DNA of 54,310 nucleotides from an uncultured Butyrivibrio sp. (GTDB taxonomy: Bacteria > Bacillota > Clostridia > Lachnospirales > Lachnospiraceae), in the NCBI GenBank assembly GCA_946623755.1, contig CAMORK010000010.1, positions 1 through 54,310 on the forward strand, written 5' to 3'. Each line of letters starts with the position of its first letter. Positions within the stretch are counted from its first letter, which is position 1. This document shows, in pieces, positions 25,568 to 34,539 of the stretch. Made by a program: the position numbers and the translations under genes. Under the pieces are notes generated by a model that saw nothing but the letters and a program-made list of their open reading frames with translations, was not told the origin of the DNA and made no database searches.

Positions 25568-26693
25568 GGATGACAAAAAGTTAAGATGCGGGTACACCAC
25601 GGGAAGCTGTGCTGCGGCTGCGGCAAAAGCTGCTCTTATGATGCTCCTTGAAGACAGGGATATAGGTCAGGTAAGTATTGTAACTCCAAAGGGTGTTACC
25701 TACATCGCAGAAATTGTTGATACTAAAAGAAATCCCCAAAGCGTATCATGCTCAGTCATTAAGGATGGCGGCGATGATATTGATGCCACCGACGGCATGA
25801 AAATAAGGGCAACAGTTACTCTAAGGGACGACGGAGAGATTGTGACAGACGGCGGAGAAGGGATAGGAAGGGTTACCAAACCCGGACTTGATCAGCCCAT
25901 CGGCAAAGCGGCCATCAACTCAGTGCCAAGGAAGATGATACGGGAAAATATCGTAGAGGTGCTTTCGGCAAATGGTGCTTTGGAGAGAGGTGCCACTGTC
26001 ATTATCAGTGCCCCGTTGGGAGAAGAAATTGCAAAAAAGACCTTTAACCCCAAGCTTGGGATTGTAGGCGGGATCTCTATCCTTGGAACCACAGGTATTG
26101 TGGAGCCCATGAGTGATGAGGGAATCCTTGGCACCATAAAGGTTCAGATAGCCATGCAAAAGGCTCTTGGGAAAAAAGTGCTCCTGATGGCCCCGGGAAA
26201 TTACGGCCTTAAGTTTCTTCATGACGAATATGGGATTGACGAAGACAGAGCAGTCCTTTGTTCGAACTTTGTATATGACACTCTTAAGATGGCAGAAGAT
26301 GCAGGCTTTAAAGAGATCCTCTTTGTGGGGCACCTGGGAAAGCTGGTCAAGGTTGCAGGAGGTATAAAAAACACCCACTCAAAATACGGGGATCACAGGA
26401 TGGAGATCCTGATGGATACTGTGTCAGAGTATGCAGCAGATGAAGAGTGTAAGGATATTGAGTCGCAGCTGTCCGAATGCGTCATGACAGATGAAGCCCT
26501 GAGGATCATAGACAGCTTTGGCTATAAGGAAAAGGTCGCCTGCCGGCTGGTTGAGAAGATAAAGGAGAACATGGAGATCTGGACAGCGCATAGCATCAGG
26601 TCAGAGGTTGTCATATTTGCAGACGGATACAGCCGTCTTTGTGAGAGCATGGGGGCAAAAGACGAGCTGCTTAAGATAAAAGGAGAGGACTGA
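25545..26693 (+). CDS. cbiD: Cobalt-precorrin-5B C1-methyltransferase (CbiD)
   Basis: A 382-aa protein opening with the CbiD signature LRCGYTTGSCAAAAAKAAL. Later family blocks include DGGDDIDATDGM, GEGIGRVTKPGL and FVGHLGKLVKVAGGI (HxGK...N). It uses S-adenosylmethionine to methylate C1 of the contracted ring. No clear ribosome site precedes its ATG, and the 23-nt overlap with cbiC points to translational coupling. Its TGA overlaps the next ATG. Confidence 0.95.
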   Translation: MKAIYTIKDDKKLRCGYTTGSCAAAAAKAALMMLLEDRDIGQVSIVTPKGVTYIAEIVDTKRNPQSVSCSVIKDGGDDIDATDGMKIRATVTLRDDGEIVTDGGEGIGRVTKPGLDQPIGKAAINSVPRKMIRENIVEVLSANGALERGATVIISAPLGEEIAKKTFNPKLGIVGGISILGTTGIVEPMSDEGILGTIKVQIAMQKALGKKVLLMAPGNYGLKFLHDEYGIDEDRAVLCSNFVYDTLKMAEDAGFKEILFVGHLGKLVKVAGGIKNTHSKYGDHRMEILMDTVSEYAADEECKDIESQLSECVMTDEALRIIDSFGYKEKVACRLVEKIKENMEIWTAHSIRSEVVIFADGYSRLCESMGAKDELLKIKGED

Positions 26694-27433
26694 TGGTACA
26701 TTTTGTCGGAGCAGGTCCCGGAGCGGTGGATCTTATCACCATACGAGGACAAAAGTTTATAGAAGAAGCAGATGTCATCATCTATGCAGGTTCACTGGTA
26801 AACCCTGAGCTGTTAAAAATGGCAAAACCGGACTGCCGTGTGCATGACAGTGCAAGACTTTGCCTCTATGAAGTGATAGATATCATAAAGGATGCGGAAA
26901 AGAGCGGAGAAATGACTGTAAGGCTTCACACGGGAGATCCTTCGATCTACGGGGCAATCCGTGAACAGATGGATGAGCTTGATAAGCTTAAGATAGAGTA
27001 TGACTACACTCCCGGGGTAAGCTCTTTTTGCGGAGCAGCATCGGCACTTAATCTGGAGTACACGCTTCCGGGTGTCAGCCAGAGCATTCTCATAACCAGA
27101 ATGCCGGGAAGGACTCCTGTCCCTGAAAAAGAACCTACGACTATCTTTTTCTTATCTGCAGGGGATATAAAGTCACTGGAGGAGAGGCTCCTTAAAGAGG
27201 GCAGGGACAAAGATACGCCCTGTGCCATAGTTTATAAAGCAACCTGGCCCGATGAGAAGAAGTTTGTGACTACACTTGATAAGCTGGCTTTGGTGGCAGA
27301 GGAGAACGGTATCACAAAGACAGCCCTTATTATTGTGGGAGACGTGGTAGCGCCGGGTAAGTACGATAAGTCAAAGCTCTACGATGCTGCATTTACAACA
27401 GGATTCAGAAAAGGTACAGATACTGATGAATAA
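26693..27433 (+). CDS. cbiF: Cobalt-precorrin-4 C11-methyltransferase (CbiF)
   Basis: A 246-aa tetrapyrrole methylase with the P-loop-like start VHFVGAGPGAVDLITIRG, the segment VIIYAGSLVNPELL typical of CbiF/CobM, LHTGDPSIYGAIREQMDEL and the SAM-site stretch YTPGVSSFCGAASAL. It methylates C11 with SAM. It shares 1 nt with cbiD and 8 nt with the next gene. Confidence 0.95.
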   Translation: MVHFVGAGPGAVDLITIRGQKFIEEADVIIYAGSLVNPELLKMAKPDCRVHDSARLCLYEVIDIIKDAEKSGEMTVRLHTGDPSIYGAIREQMDELDKLKIEYDYTPGVSSFCGAASALNLEYTLPGVSQSILITRMPGRTPVPEKEPTTIFFLSAGDIKSLEERLLKEGRDKDTPCAIVYKATWPDEKKFVTTLDKLALVAEENGITKTALIIVGDVVAPGKYDKSKLYDAAFTTGFRKGTDTDE

Positions 27434-28448
27434 AGAAAGATCCGTCAGGAGGGTTATTGTTTATATATCCCTTGCGGTGCTGATACTCATTGGCTTTTTC
27501 ATGAGCATCGGAATCGGAAATGTTCATATAGGGTTTGATCAGATATTCAGCGTTCTGACAGGCGGTGCCTGTGATGATAAGACAAGAGCCATCATCATGG
27601 AGATAAGACTGCCAAGAGCGCTCATGACCCTGATCCTGGGAGGAGGTCTTGCTGTCAGCGGATTTCTGCTTCAGACCTATTTTTCAAATCCCATAGCCGG
27701 CCCCTATATCCTTGGAATATCCTCGGGGGCCAAGATGATGGTGGCGCTTACCCTCATATTTGTAGTGGGAAGCACGGGCAGAACCTCATCTGTGTTATTG
27801 ATAACGGCGGCTTTTGCAGGAGCACTACTGACTACAGGTTTTATCATCATCATATCAAAGGCTGTGAGGAACATGATGGTACTTCTTGCTGCCGGAATAA
27901 TGGTGGGCTATATCTGCAGCGCTGTCACGGATTTTCTCATTGCATTTGCTGATGATTCGGATATCGTAAACCTCCATGGCTGGTCCCAGGGAAGCTTTTC
28001 CGGAATTGACATGGCAAGTGTTAAGTTTGCATTTGTACTGGTGACAGCTGCTTTTCTTCTGGTGATGCTTCTTAGCAAGTCCCTGGATGCCTTCAGGCTG
28101 GGTGAGAGCTATGCAGGAAGCGTCGGTGTCAATGTGAAGGTAACAAGGAGCGAAGTTATTCTGCTCTCCAGCATATTATCGGCCTGCGTCACAGCTTTTG
28201 TGGGACCGGTTTCCTTCATAGGTATAGCTGTTCCCTTTCTGATGAGAGAGGTACTAAAGACCTCCAGGCCGATAGTTCTTTTACCCGCTGCATTTATGGC
28301 AGGATCTGTGTTCTGTATGTTTTCTGACCTGCTGGCAAGAACGCTCTTTGCGCCTACGGAGCTTAACATTTCAGCTGTGACGTCACTGTTTGGGGCGCCA
28401 ATTGTTATCTTTATGATAATAAGGAGAAACTCAGGTAATGAAGCTTGA
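27426..28448 (+). CDS. Corrinoid ABC transporter permease (BtuC/FecCD family)
   Basis: A 340-aa protein starting at the ATG at 27426; an in-frame site at 27384 would lie deep inside cbiF. It has about ten hydrophobic helices and the FecCD motifs: IIMEIRLPRALMTLILGGGLAVSGFLLQTYFSNPIAGPYILGISSGA, and a late GLVSFIG-like block (FVGPVSFIGIAVPFLMRE). Placement inside the cobalamin operon, with the binding protein upstream and the ATPase overlapping by 11 nt downstream, supports B12 or cobinamide uptake. A siderophore substrate cannot be excluded from the family alone. Confidence 0.88.
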   Translation: MNKERSVRRVIVYISLAVLILIGFFMSIGIGNVHIGFDQIFSVLTGGACDDKTRAIIMEIRLPRALMTLILGGGLAVSGFLLQTYFSNPIAGPYILGISSGAKMMVALTLIFVVGSTGRTSSVLLITAAFAGALLTTGFIIIISKAVRNMMVLLAAGIMVGYICSAVTDFLIAFADDSDIVNLHGWSQGSFSGIDMASVKFAFVLVTAAFLLVMLLSKSLDAFRLGESYAGSVGVNVKVTRSEVILLSSILSACVTAFVGPVSFIGIAVPFLMREVLKTSRPIVLLPAAFMAGSVFCMFSDLLARTLFAPTELNISAVTSLFGAPIVIFMIIRRNSGNEA

Positions 28449-29448
28449 TAAGGTAGTTGCCGGATATCACAACAAAATAGTGGTAAGGGATGTGAGCTTT
28501 GAGGCACACCCGGGCGAGATCATCGGCATCATCGGGCCCAACGGCGGTGGAAAGTCCACGCTTTTAAAGAGCATAAACGGAAGCCTTTCACTGATTGGAG
28601 GAAGCATCCTTTTAGACAGCCTTGATGTATCAGGCGCTTCTGCAAAAGAGATCGCAAGATGCTTATCTATTGTTACCACCGAGAGAGTAAAGCCAATCCT
28701 TATGACCTGCAAAGATGTGGTGAGCGCCGGAAGGATACCCTTTACAGGGGGATTCGGAGCTTTAAAAGAAGAGGACAAAAGGCAGATAGACAGGGCAATG
28801 GAGCTTATGAAGATAAAAGACTTATCGGACAGAGCCTACGCAGATGTAAGCGATGGCCAGAAGCAGAGGACTCTTATTGCCAGGGCCATAGCCCAGAACC
28901 CAAAGTTTCTTGTGATGGATGAGCCCACTTCCTACATGGATATCAGACACAGATATGAACTGATGGAGCTGCTAAAAAAACTGGCGGGTGAGGGAATGAC
29001 CATAGTGGCATCTCTTCATGAGCTTGAACTTGCACTATCCTACTGTGACAGGCTTCTTCTTGTGTATGCTGACGGCTCAGTTATGTTAAAGACCCCGGAT
29101 GAGGTTTTAAAAGATGATCTGTTAAAAGAGCTCTTTGATCTTAGTGATGATATGTACACAAAGGTGCTAAGAAGTGTGGCAGGAGATAAAGAGGAGGGCT
29201 CCACAAGCTTTTTTGTCAACAGGGCATGCAGGTCTTTTCCCTGTCATGACGTGCCTGAAAATGAATTTAACTGCATGTTCTGCTATTGCCCTTTATATGA
29301 CGTAAAGGACTGCGGCGGAGAGTATTTTTACAACGATAAGGGAATAAAAAACTGTAAGGACTGTGGCTTTCCGCACTTTAGGGACAATTACCCAAAGGTT
29401 ATAAAAAAGTTAAAGGAAAAGATGTATGGATCTGGCAGAGAAGAATAA
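28438..29448 (+). CDS. Corrinoid ABC transporter ATPase (BtuD type) fused to a Cys-rich small domain
   Basis: A 336-aa fusion. Residues 1-250 form an ABC ATPase: Walker A GPNGGGKST (33-41), signature VSDGQKQR in place of LSGGQ, Walker B FLVMDEPTSYMD and H-loop SLHE. Residues of about 258-336 hold eight cysteines in the order ACR-PCH-NCMFCYC-DCGG-NCKDCG plus a conserved FFxNRxC start. This matches the 'cysteine-rich small domain' family, which is found alone beside cobalamin genes in other genomes (established knowledge, from memory). The extra domain may bind metal or an Fe-S cluster. The 3' end overlaps cbiG by 23 nt. Confidence 0.87.
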   Translation: MKLDKVVAGYHNKIVVRDVSFEAHPGEIIGIIGPNGGGKSTLLKSINGSLSLIGGSILLDSLDVSGASAKEIARCLSIVTTERVKPILMTCKDVVSAGRIPFTGGFGALKEEDKRQIDRAMELMKIKDLSDRAYADVSDGQKQRTLIARAIAQNPKFLVMDEPTSYMDIRHRYELMELLKKLAGEGMTIVASLHELELALSYCDRLLLVYADGSVMLKTPDEVLKDDLLKELFDLSDDMYTKVLRSVAGDKEEGSTSFFVNRACRSFPCHDVPENEFNCMFCYCPLYDVKDCGGEYFYNDKGIKNCKDCGFPHFRDNYPKVIKKLKEKMYGSGREE

Positions 29449-30451
29449 CTACAAGTTCATATGTTTTACCAAAGAGGGAAAAGAGCTGATGAGCAGAGTG
29501 ATTTCTCTGCTTCCGGGAGACAATCCCGGATTTAAGAAGCTGCAATCCGGTGCTTTGACTGAATGGACCGGGCATAATTTTGTTACCGGGAATGTCCTTG
29601 TATTTATAGGAGCCCTTGGAATTGCAGTAAGAGCCATAGCGCCCTTTGTATCCGATAAGACAAGGGATGCGGCGGTCATAGTTATTGACGAGAAGGGAAG
29701 GTTCGTTATTCCTGTATTATCAGGGCATCTGGGAGGTGCCATAAAGGCGGCAGAAGAGATTGCGGATCTCATTGGAGGTGCGCCGGTCATTACTACGGCA
29801 ACCGATGTAAGAGGCGAATTTGCTGTTGATGTTTTTGCAAAAGAGAATGACCTGTGCATAAGCGATATGAAAAAGGCTAAGGCTTTTTCTGCCTATCTTC
29901 TGGAAAATAAAAAGGCGTACTACCGGATAGATCCCGAATACGCCGATGTGCTGTGCGTATCAATAAAAAAGAAAAATGTGACAGAGGGTCTTGGGGATGA
30001 TGAAGGCTCTTTTACCATATCACCAAGAGTCGGGGCCTTCAAAAACCTGCAACTGATACCAAAGTGTATCGCCATAGGTATCGGATGCAGAAAGGATAAG
30101 CCGGCATCTGAACTTACGGAATTTGTCTTAAGGACATTAAAGGAGCTTGCCCTTGATGAAAGGAGCGTTACTGCAGTTACTTCCATTGACCTTAAAAAGG
30201 ATGAGAAGGGAATCTTAGAGCTATCAAAGAGACTCTCCGCAGACTTTTATACATATTCAAAAGAAGTACTGATGCGGCAGAAAGGCGATTTTACGACCTC
30301 GGACTTTGTGAAGGAAAAGGTCGGAGCAGACAATGTCTGCGAGCGGTCTCTTATGGCTTTTGGCTGTGAGAGGATCATTATGAAAAAAAGAGCTGAAAAC
30401 GGTATGACACTGGCTATAGGAGCCATCCGGAGGGAATTGGGCTATGAATAA
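29426..30451 (+). CDS. cbiG: Cobalt-precorrin-5A hydrolase (CbiG)
   Basis: A 341-aa protein. The N-terminal half carries the CbiG blocks VFIGALGIAVRAIAPFVSDKTRDAAVIVIDE and FVIPVLSGHLGGAIKAAEEIADLIGG...TTATD. The C-terminal half has the CbiG_C start CIAIGIGCRKDKPASELTEFV and IDLKKDEKGILEL. It opens the delta-lactone of cobalt-precorrin-5A and releases acetaldehyde, the step that defines the anaerobic pathway. It overlaps the ABC ATPase gene upstream and cbiH downstream. Confidence 0.94.
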   Translation: MDLAEKNNYKFICFTKEGKELMSRVISLLPGDNPGFKKLQSGALTEWTGHNFVTGNVLVFIGALGIAVRAIAPFVSDKTRDAAVIVIDEKGRFVIPVLSGHLGGAIKAAEEIADLIGGAPVITTATDVRGEFAVDVFAKENDLCISDMKKAKAFSAYLLENKKAYYRIDPEYADVLCVSIKKKNVTEGLGDDEGSFTISPRVGAFKNLQLIPKCIAIGIGCRKDKPASELTEFVLRTLKELALDERSVTAVTSIDLKKDEKGILELSKRLSADFYTYSKEVLMRQKGDFTTSDFVKEKVGADNVCERSLMAFGCERIIMKKRAENGMTLAIGAIRRELGYE

Positions 30452-31184
30452 GAAGTGTTTATATGTTGTGGGGATCGGACCGGGGAAATACTCTGACATG
30501 ACGATAAGGAGTGCCAAGATACTTAACAGCTGCGATGTGATCGCGGGATATACGGTGTACTGCGATCTGGTGCGCCCTATGTTTGAGGATAAAAAATTCA
30601 TAAGCACCCCTATGATGAAGGAAGAGGAGAGGGTGAGACTTGCGCTTACAGAGGCGGACAAGGGGCTTAAGGTCGCTCTTATCTGCAGCGGAGATGCCGG
30701 TATATACGGGCTTTTGGGACTTGCCTACGAATTGGGAGTGGATTTTCCAGAGGTTGATATCAAGGCTGCAACGGGAGTTACGGCAGCTATCAGCGGAGGC
30801 GCTGTTCTTGGAGCACCGCTGATCCATGACTTTTGCTGCATAAGTTTAAGCAACAGACTGACGCCCTTTGAACTTATAGAAAAAAGGCTCCGGGCAGCGG
30901 CTCAGACGGATATGGTCATTGTTCTTTATAATCCCGAGAGCAGGTCAAGATCCGGCTTTTTAAAGAAGGCCTGCGAGATACTGCTTGAGGAAATAGAAGA
31001 AGAGAGAGTCTGCGGAATTGCCAGGAACATAGGCAGGGACGGCGAAAACTCACAGGTTGTTACATTGGGAGAACTTAAGGATACACCTGCCGACATGTTC
31101 TCAACGGTATTTATCGGAAATTCATCCACCAGAAACATCATGGGACTGATGGTAACTGCAAGAGGATATCAAAGTGAGAGATAA
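30444..31184 (+). CDS. cbiH: Cobalt-precorrin-3B C17-methyltransferase (CbiH)
   Basis: A 246-aa tetrapyrrole methylase. It starts LYVVGIGPGKYSDMTIRSAKIL and continues with VIAGYTVYCDLVRPMF, the CbiH/CobJ-type segment. It also has ICSGDAGIYGLLGLAYEL and the SAM-site stretch ATGVTAAISGGAVLGAPL, followed by HDFCCISLSNRLTPFELIEKRL. It methylates C17 and drives ring contraction. It overlaps both neighbours by about 8-11 nt. Confidence 0.95.
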   Translation: MNKKCLYVVGIGPGKYSDMTIRSAKILNSCDVIAGYTVYCDLVRPMFEDKKFISTPMMKEEERVRLALTEADKGLKVALICSGDAGIYGLLGLAYELGVDFPEVDIKAATGVTAAISGGAVLGAPLIHDFCCISLSNRLTPFELIEKRLRAAAQTDMVIVLYNPESRSRSGFLKKACEILLEEIEEERVCGIARNIGRDGENSQVVTLGELKDTPADMFSTVFIGNSSTRNIMGLMVTARGYQSER

Positions 31185-33174
31185 GATCCTTATTTTTGGC
31201 GGGACTACTGAGGGAAGGCTCTTTGCACAAAGGCTCACTGAGCTTAACATTCCTCATGTTGTCAGCGTTGCAACAGAATATGGAAAAACTGTGGAAAATG
31301 AGAGCGGTGAAGAATCCCTGCTTGTGGGACGAATGGATTCAAACGCAATTGCAGAGCTTATAAGAAGCGGGGATTTTGCTGCAGTTGTAGATGCCACGCA
31401 CCCCTATGCGGTCAAGGCTTCCCAGGAGATAAGAAGTGCCTGCGAAAAAGAGTCCTTTATGTACTTGAGACTTATCAGAAAGGATGCAGGTCTTTTGACT
31501 GATAGTGAGAATGTAACTTATGTCGACGATGTGGCGGGGGCTGCGGAGGTACTTGAAAAGAGAGAGGGAAACATTCTGCTTCTTACCGGCAGCAGGGATC
31601 TTAAGGAGATAGCCTCAAGGATCACCGATAAGTCAAGGCTTTATGTAAGGATAATCCCGGATGCTGAAAGCCTTGAAAAGTGTCTTGAGGCAGGTCTTTC
31701 GGGAAGACAGATAATTGCCATGCAGGGACCGTTTTCTTCTGAGATGAATGAGGCACTGATAAAAGAAATTGGTGCATCAGTCATTCTTACCAAGGACAGC
31801 GGAAAGACAGGGGGCTTTGGTGAGAAGATAAAGGCCTGCGAAAGATGTGGCATAGGAACTGTTGTTATAAAGAATCCGGAAAAGACCTGTACCGGCGTGG
31901 AGGGCCTTGATGCCGGTGAGGTTCTTGAAAAGGTTTTGGATGTCCTTGGAAGCAAAGGCACCGCTCTTAGAGAGGCCGGTTCTGATAAACGGATAACTCT
32001 TGCCGGGATCGGGCCGGGTGATGAGAGATATCATACTGCAGAACTTGACAGGGCTATAAAAGAAGCTGATGTGGTTTTTGGCGCAGGGACTGTTCTTAAG
32101 AGGCTCTCTGACATAGGTGTTCCCAAATACGACTTCTATGAGGGCGAAAAAATATGGGAGTTTTTAAGAGAACATCCAAAGTTCAAAGCGCCTCTTGCGG
32201 TATTTTCAGGTGACATAAGCCTCTGCAGCGGAGCAAAGAAAGCTTCTGAGTTTTTAAAAAACAAAGGTTACAGGATCCGGAAGATAACCGGAATTTCATC
32301 CGTGGCTCTCTTTGCCGGAAGAATCGGGGCTTCACTTGAAGAGGTGAGAGTCATATCAAACCATGGCAGGGAATGCGATGTCAGAGGATACGTAAGAAGA
32401 AATGAGAAGGTAATAGTTCTTGCAAAAAGCCCTGAAAAGGCGCTTGAGATGGCTGCGAAAATGCCTTCAGGAAGCAGAGTGATCTTTGGATGCGAGCTTG
32501 GGACAGCAGGTGAAGTGATCGCAGAGTCTGGAACTGAAGGATTTACGGAAAGTGATATAAAAGGCAAGGTCCTTGTGTATATAGAAAATCCTGCAGCGGC
32601 CACAGAAAAGCTGATCCCTGCCATCAGGGACAGAGAGATCATAAGGGGCGATGTACCCATGACCAAGGAAGAAATAAGGAGCATCTCAATTCGAAAGCTT
32701 GGTCTTACAAAGGGGAGCGTACTCTTTGATGTAGGCGCAGGAACGGGCTCCATTTCCCTGGAGGCTGCCATGACCCATCCTACGGTAAAGGTCTTTTCCG
32801 TCGAAAAGAATCCCGAGGCGATAGAACTTCTTAAGAAAAACAGGGAGAAGTTTGCACTTTCAAACATGGAAATCGTTGAAGGCACTGCACCAAAGGCTCT
32901 TTTTGAACTCCCAAAGCCAAGCCACGTCTTTATCGGCGGAAGCTCGGGGAATCTTAAAGAGATCATAGAGAGCTGCACCGGCGAAAGAAAAGTAAGATTT
33001 GTTGTAAACTGCGTGACCTTAGAGACACTGGGAAGGACAATGGAAGTTATAAAAGAGCTTGGCGGTCTGGAAACAGAAGTTGTACAGATAAGCGCAACAA
33101 GGTTTAAAGAGGTGGGATCCTATCACATGGCAGATGGGATAAATCCTGTATTTGTAATAAGTTTTGAGATTTAG
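31174..33174 (+). CDS. Trifunctional fusion CbiJ-CbiE-CbiT
   Basis: A 666-aa protein starting at a GTG 7 nt after AGAGGA, overlapping cbiH by 11 nt. Residues 1-260 are the precorrin-6A reductase (CbiJ/CobK): ILIFGGTTEGRLFAQ and VVDATHPYAVKASQEI. Residues 273 to about 470 are the C5-methyltransferase CbiE: ITLAGIGPGDERYHT, VFSGDISLCSGA and ISSVALFAGRIG. Residues of about 490-666 are the decarboxylating C15-methyltransferase CbiT: VPMTKEEIRSISIRKL and SAM motif LFDVGAGTGSISLEAA. CbiE-CbiT fusions (CobL-like) are well known; a CbiJ domain in front is less usual. It covers three consecutive steps on one chain. Confidence 0.92.
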   Translation: MRDKILIFGGTTEGRLFAQRLTELNIPHVVSVATEYGKTVENESGEESLLVGRMDSNAIAELIRSGDFAAVVDATHPYAVKASQEIRSACEKESFMYLRLIRKDAGLLTDSENVTYVDDVAGAAEVLEKREGNILLLTGSRDLKEIASRITDKSRLYVRIIPDAESLEKCLEAGLSGRQIIAMQGPFSSEMNEALIKEIGASVILTKDSGKTGGFGEKIKACERCGIGTVVIKNPEKTCTGVEGLDAGEVLEKVLDVLGSKGTALREAGSDKRITLAGIGPGDERYHTAELDRAIKEADVVFGAGTVLKRLSDIGVPKYDFYEGEKIWEFLREHPKFKAPLAVFSGDISLCSGAKKASEFLKNKGYRIRKITGISSVALFAGRIGASLEEVRVISNHGRECDVRGYVRRNEKVIVLAKSPEKALEMAAKMPSGSRVIFGCELGTAGEVIAESGTEGFTESDIKGKVLVYIENPAAATEKLIPAIRDREIIRGDVPMTKEEIRSISIRKLGLTKGSVLFDVGAGTGSISLEAAMTHPTVKVFSVEKNPEAIELLKKNREKFALSNMEIVEGTAPKALFELPKPSHVFIGGSSGNLKEIIESCTGERKVRFVVNCVTLETLGRTMEVIKELGGLETEVVQISATRFKEVGSYHMADGINPVFVISFEI

Positions 33175-33184
33175 GTGAATGACT

Positions 33185-34531
33185 ATGGGAAAGATGAAGG
33201 TACTTCCAAGAGTTCTTTTGTGTGCCCCTAAAAGCGGCAGCGGAAAGACTCTCATAACCTGTGCACTACTGCGCGCTCTTGTGAAAAATGGCTTTGATCC
33301 CTGCGCCTTTAAGTGCGGACCTGACTTTATAGATCCCATGTTCCACAAAACGGTACTTGGTGTTCCCTCAAGAAATCTTGATCTTATCATGGCGGGGGAG
33401 AACGGAGTAAAGGCTTCTCTATTGGCCGGTGTAGGAAACTGTAATATTGGCGTTATTGAGGGCGTCATGGGATTTTATGACGGACTTGGCGCAGAGGAGG
33501 GACTCGGATCCTCCTATGATCTGTGTGTGAGGACCGGAACGCCTGCCATACTCATCGTAGATGCAAAGGGCATGAGCACGTCGGTAATAGCCATGATCAA
33601 GGGATATCTTGAGTACGGAAAAGAGTCTGTAATAAGGGGAGTCATCTTAAACAGGGTATCCGGCGCTTTGGCATCTGAGCTTTCTGTCCTTATAAGAAAA
33701 CAGCTGGGAATCCCGGTTATAGCAACGCTCCCGGCAGTAAAGGATGGTGCACTTGAGAGCAGGCACCTGGGACTTGTGCTTCCCTCAGAAATTCCCAAGC
33801 TCCTGTCAAAGGTAGATCGGGTTTCAGATGAGCTTTTAAAGAGCATTGATATGGATGCGCTTATGAAGATTGCAGAAAGTGCAAAAGACATCGAGGCTGA
33901 GGATGATAAGTCATATCCGCAGTTTGATGTGACCGTTGGTGTTGCAAGGGATGAAGCCTTTTGCTTTTACTATGAGGAAAACCTTGAGCTCCTTGAAAAA
34001 ATGGGAGCGCGCGTAAAGTTCTTTTCCCCGATACATGATGATAAACTTCCGGAGGTATCAAGGCTTATCATCGGCGGAGGATATCCTGAGCTCTATGCAA
34101 AAGAGCTCTCTGAAAACAAAGGGATGTTAAGAAACATAAAAGAGGCTGCAAATGCCGGAATGCCGATCCTTGCGGAGTGCGGCGGATTTTTGTACCTTCA
34201 GGAAATGCTAAAGGATAAAGAGGGTATTGAACACGAGATGGCTGGAGTGCTGAAGGGCAGTTCTCACATGACAGATAAGCTCTCACGCTTTGGATATGTG
34301 TCTGTCTATGCCAATGGGGATAATGCTTATCTTAAAGAAATCGACCGCGTAAGGGGACATGAGTTTCATTATTACGACACGACGGATAACGGAAATATCG
34401 TGACTGTAACAAAGCTCAGCAGCGGCAAGAGCTGGAGAGGATATCAGGCAAAAGGCAATGTATTTGCCGGATTTGCTCATCTCTACTATCCATCCTGTGA
34501 TAAGCTTGTTGAAAGATTTTTGGGATTGTAG
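33185..34531 (+). CDS. cbiA: Cobyrinic acid a,c-diamide synthase (CbiA)
   Basis: A 448-aa protein. The ATG at 33185 lies 6 nt after AGGTGA; the ATG at 33179 would touch that site directly. The N-terminal ATP domain contains VLLCAPKSGSGKTLITCALLRAL, FKCGPDFIDPMFH and GVMGFYDGL, all CbiA signatures. The C-terminal class I amidotransferase has its Cys in PILAECGGFLYLQE and a GGGYPEL motif. It amidates the a and c side chains. Confidence 0.95.
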   Translation: MGKMKVLPRVLLCAPKSGSGKTLITCALLRALVKNGFDPCAFKCGPDFIDPMFHKTVLGVPSRNLDLIMAGENGVKASLLAGVGNCNIGVIEGVMGFYDGLGAEEGLGSSYDLCVRTGTPAILIVDAKGMSTSVIAMIKGYLEYGKESVIRGVILNRVSGALASELSVLIRKQLGIPVIATLPAVKDGALESRHLGLVLPSEIPKLLSKVDRVSDELLKSIDMDALMKIAESAKDIEAEDDKSYPQFDVTVGVARDEAFCFYYEENLELLEKMGARVKFFSPIHDDKLPEVSRLIIGGGYPELYAKELSENKGMLRNIKEAANAGMPILAECGGFLYLQEMLKDKEGIEHEMAGVLKGSSHMTDKLSRFGYVSVYANGDNAYLKEIDRVRGHEFHYYDTTDNGNIVTVTKLSSGKSWRGYQAKGNVFAGFAHLYYPSCDKLVERFLGL

Positions 34532-34539
34532 GATTTTGT

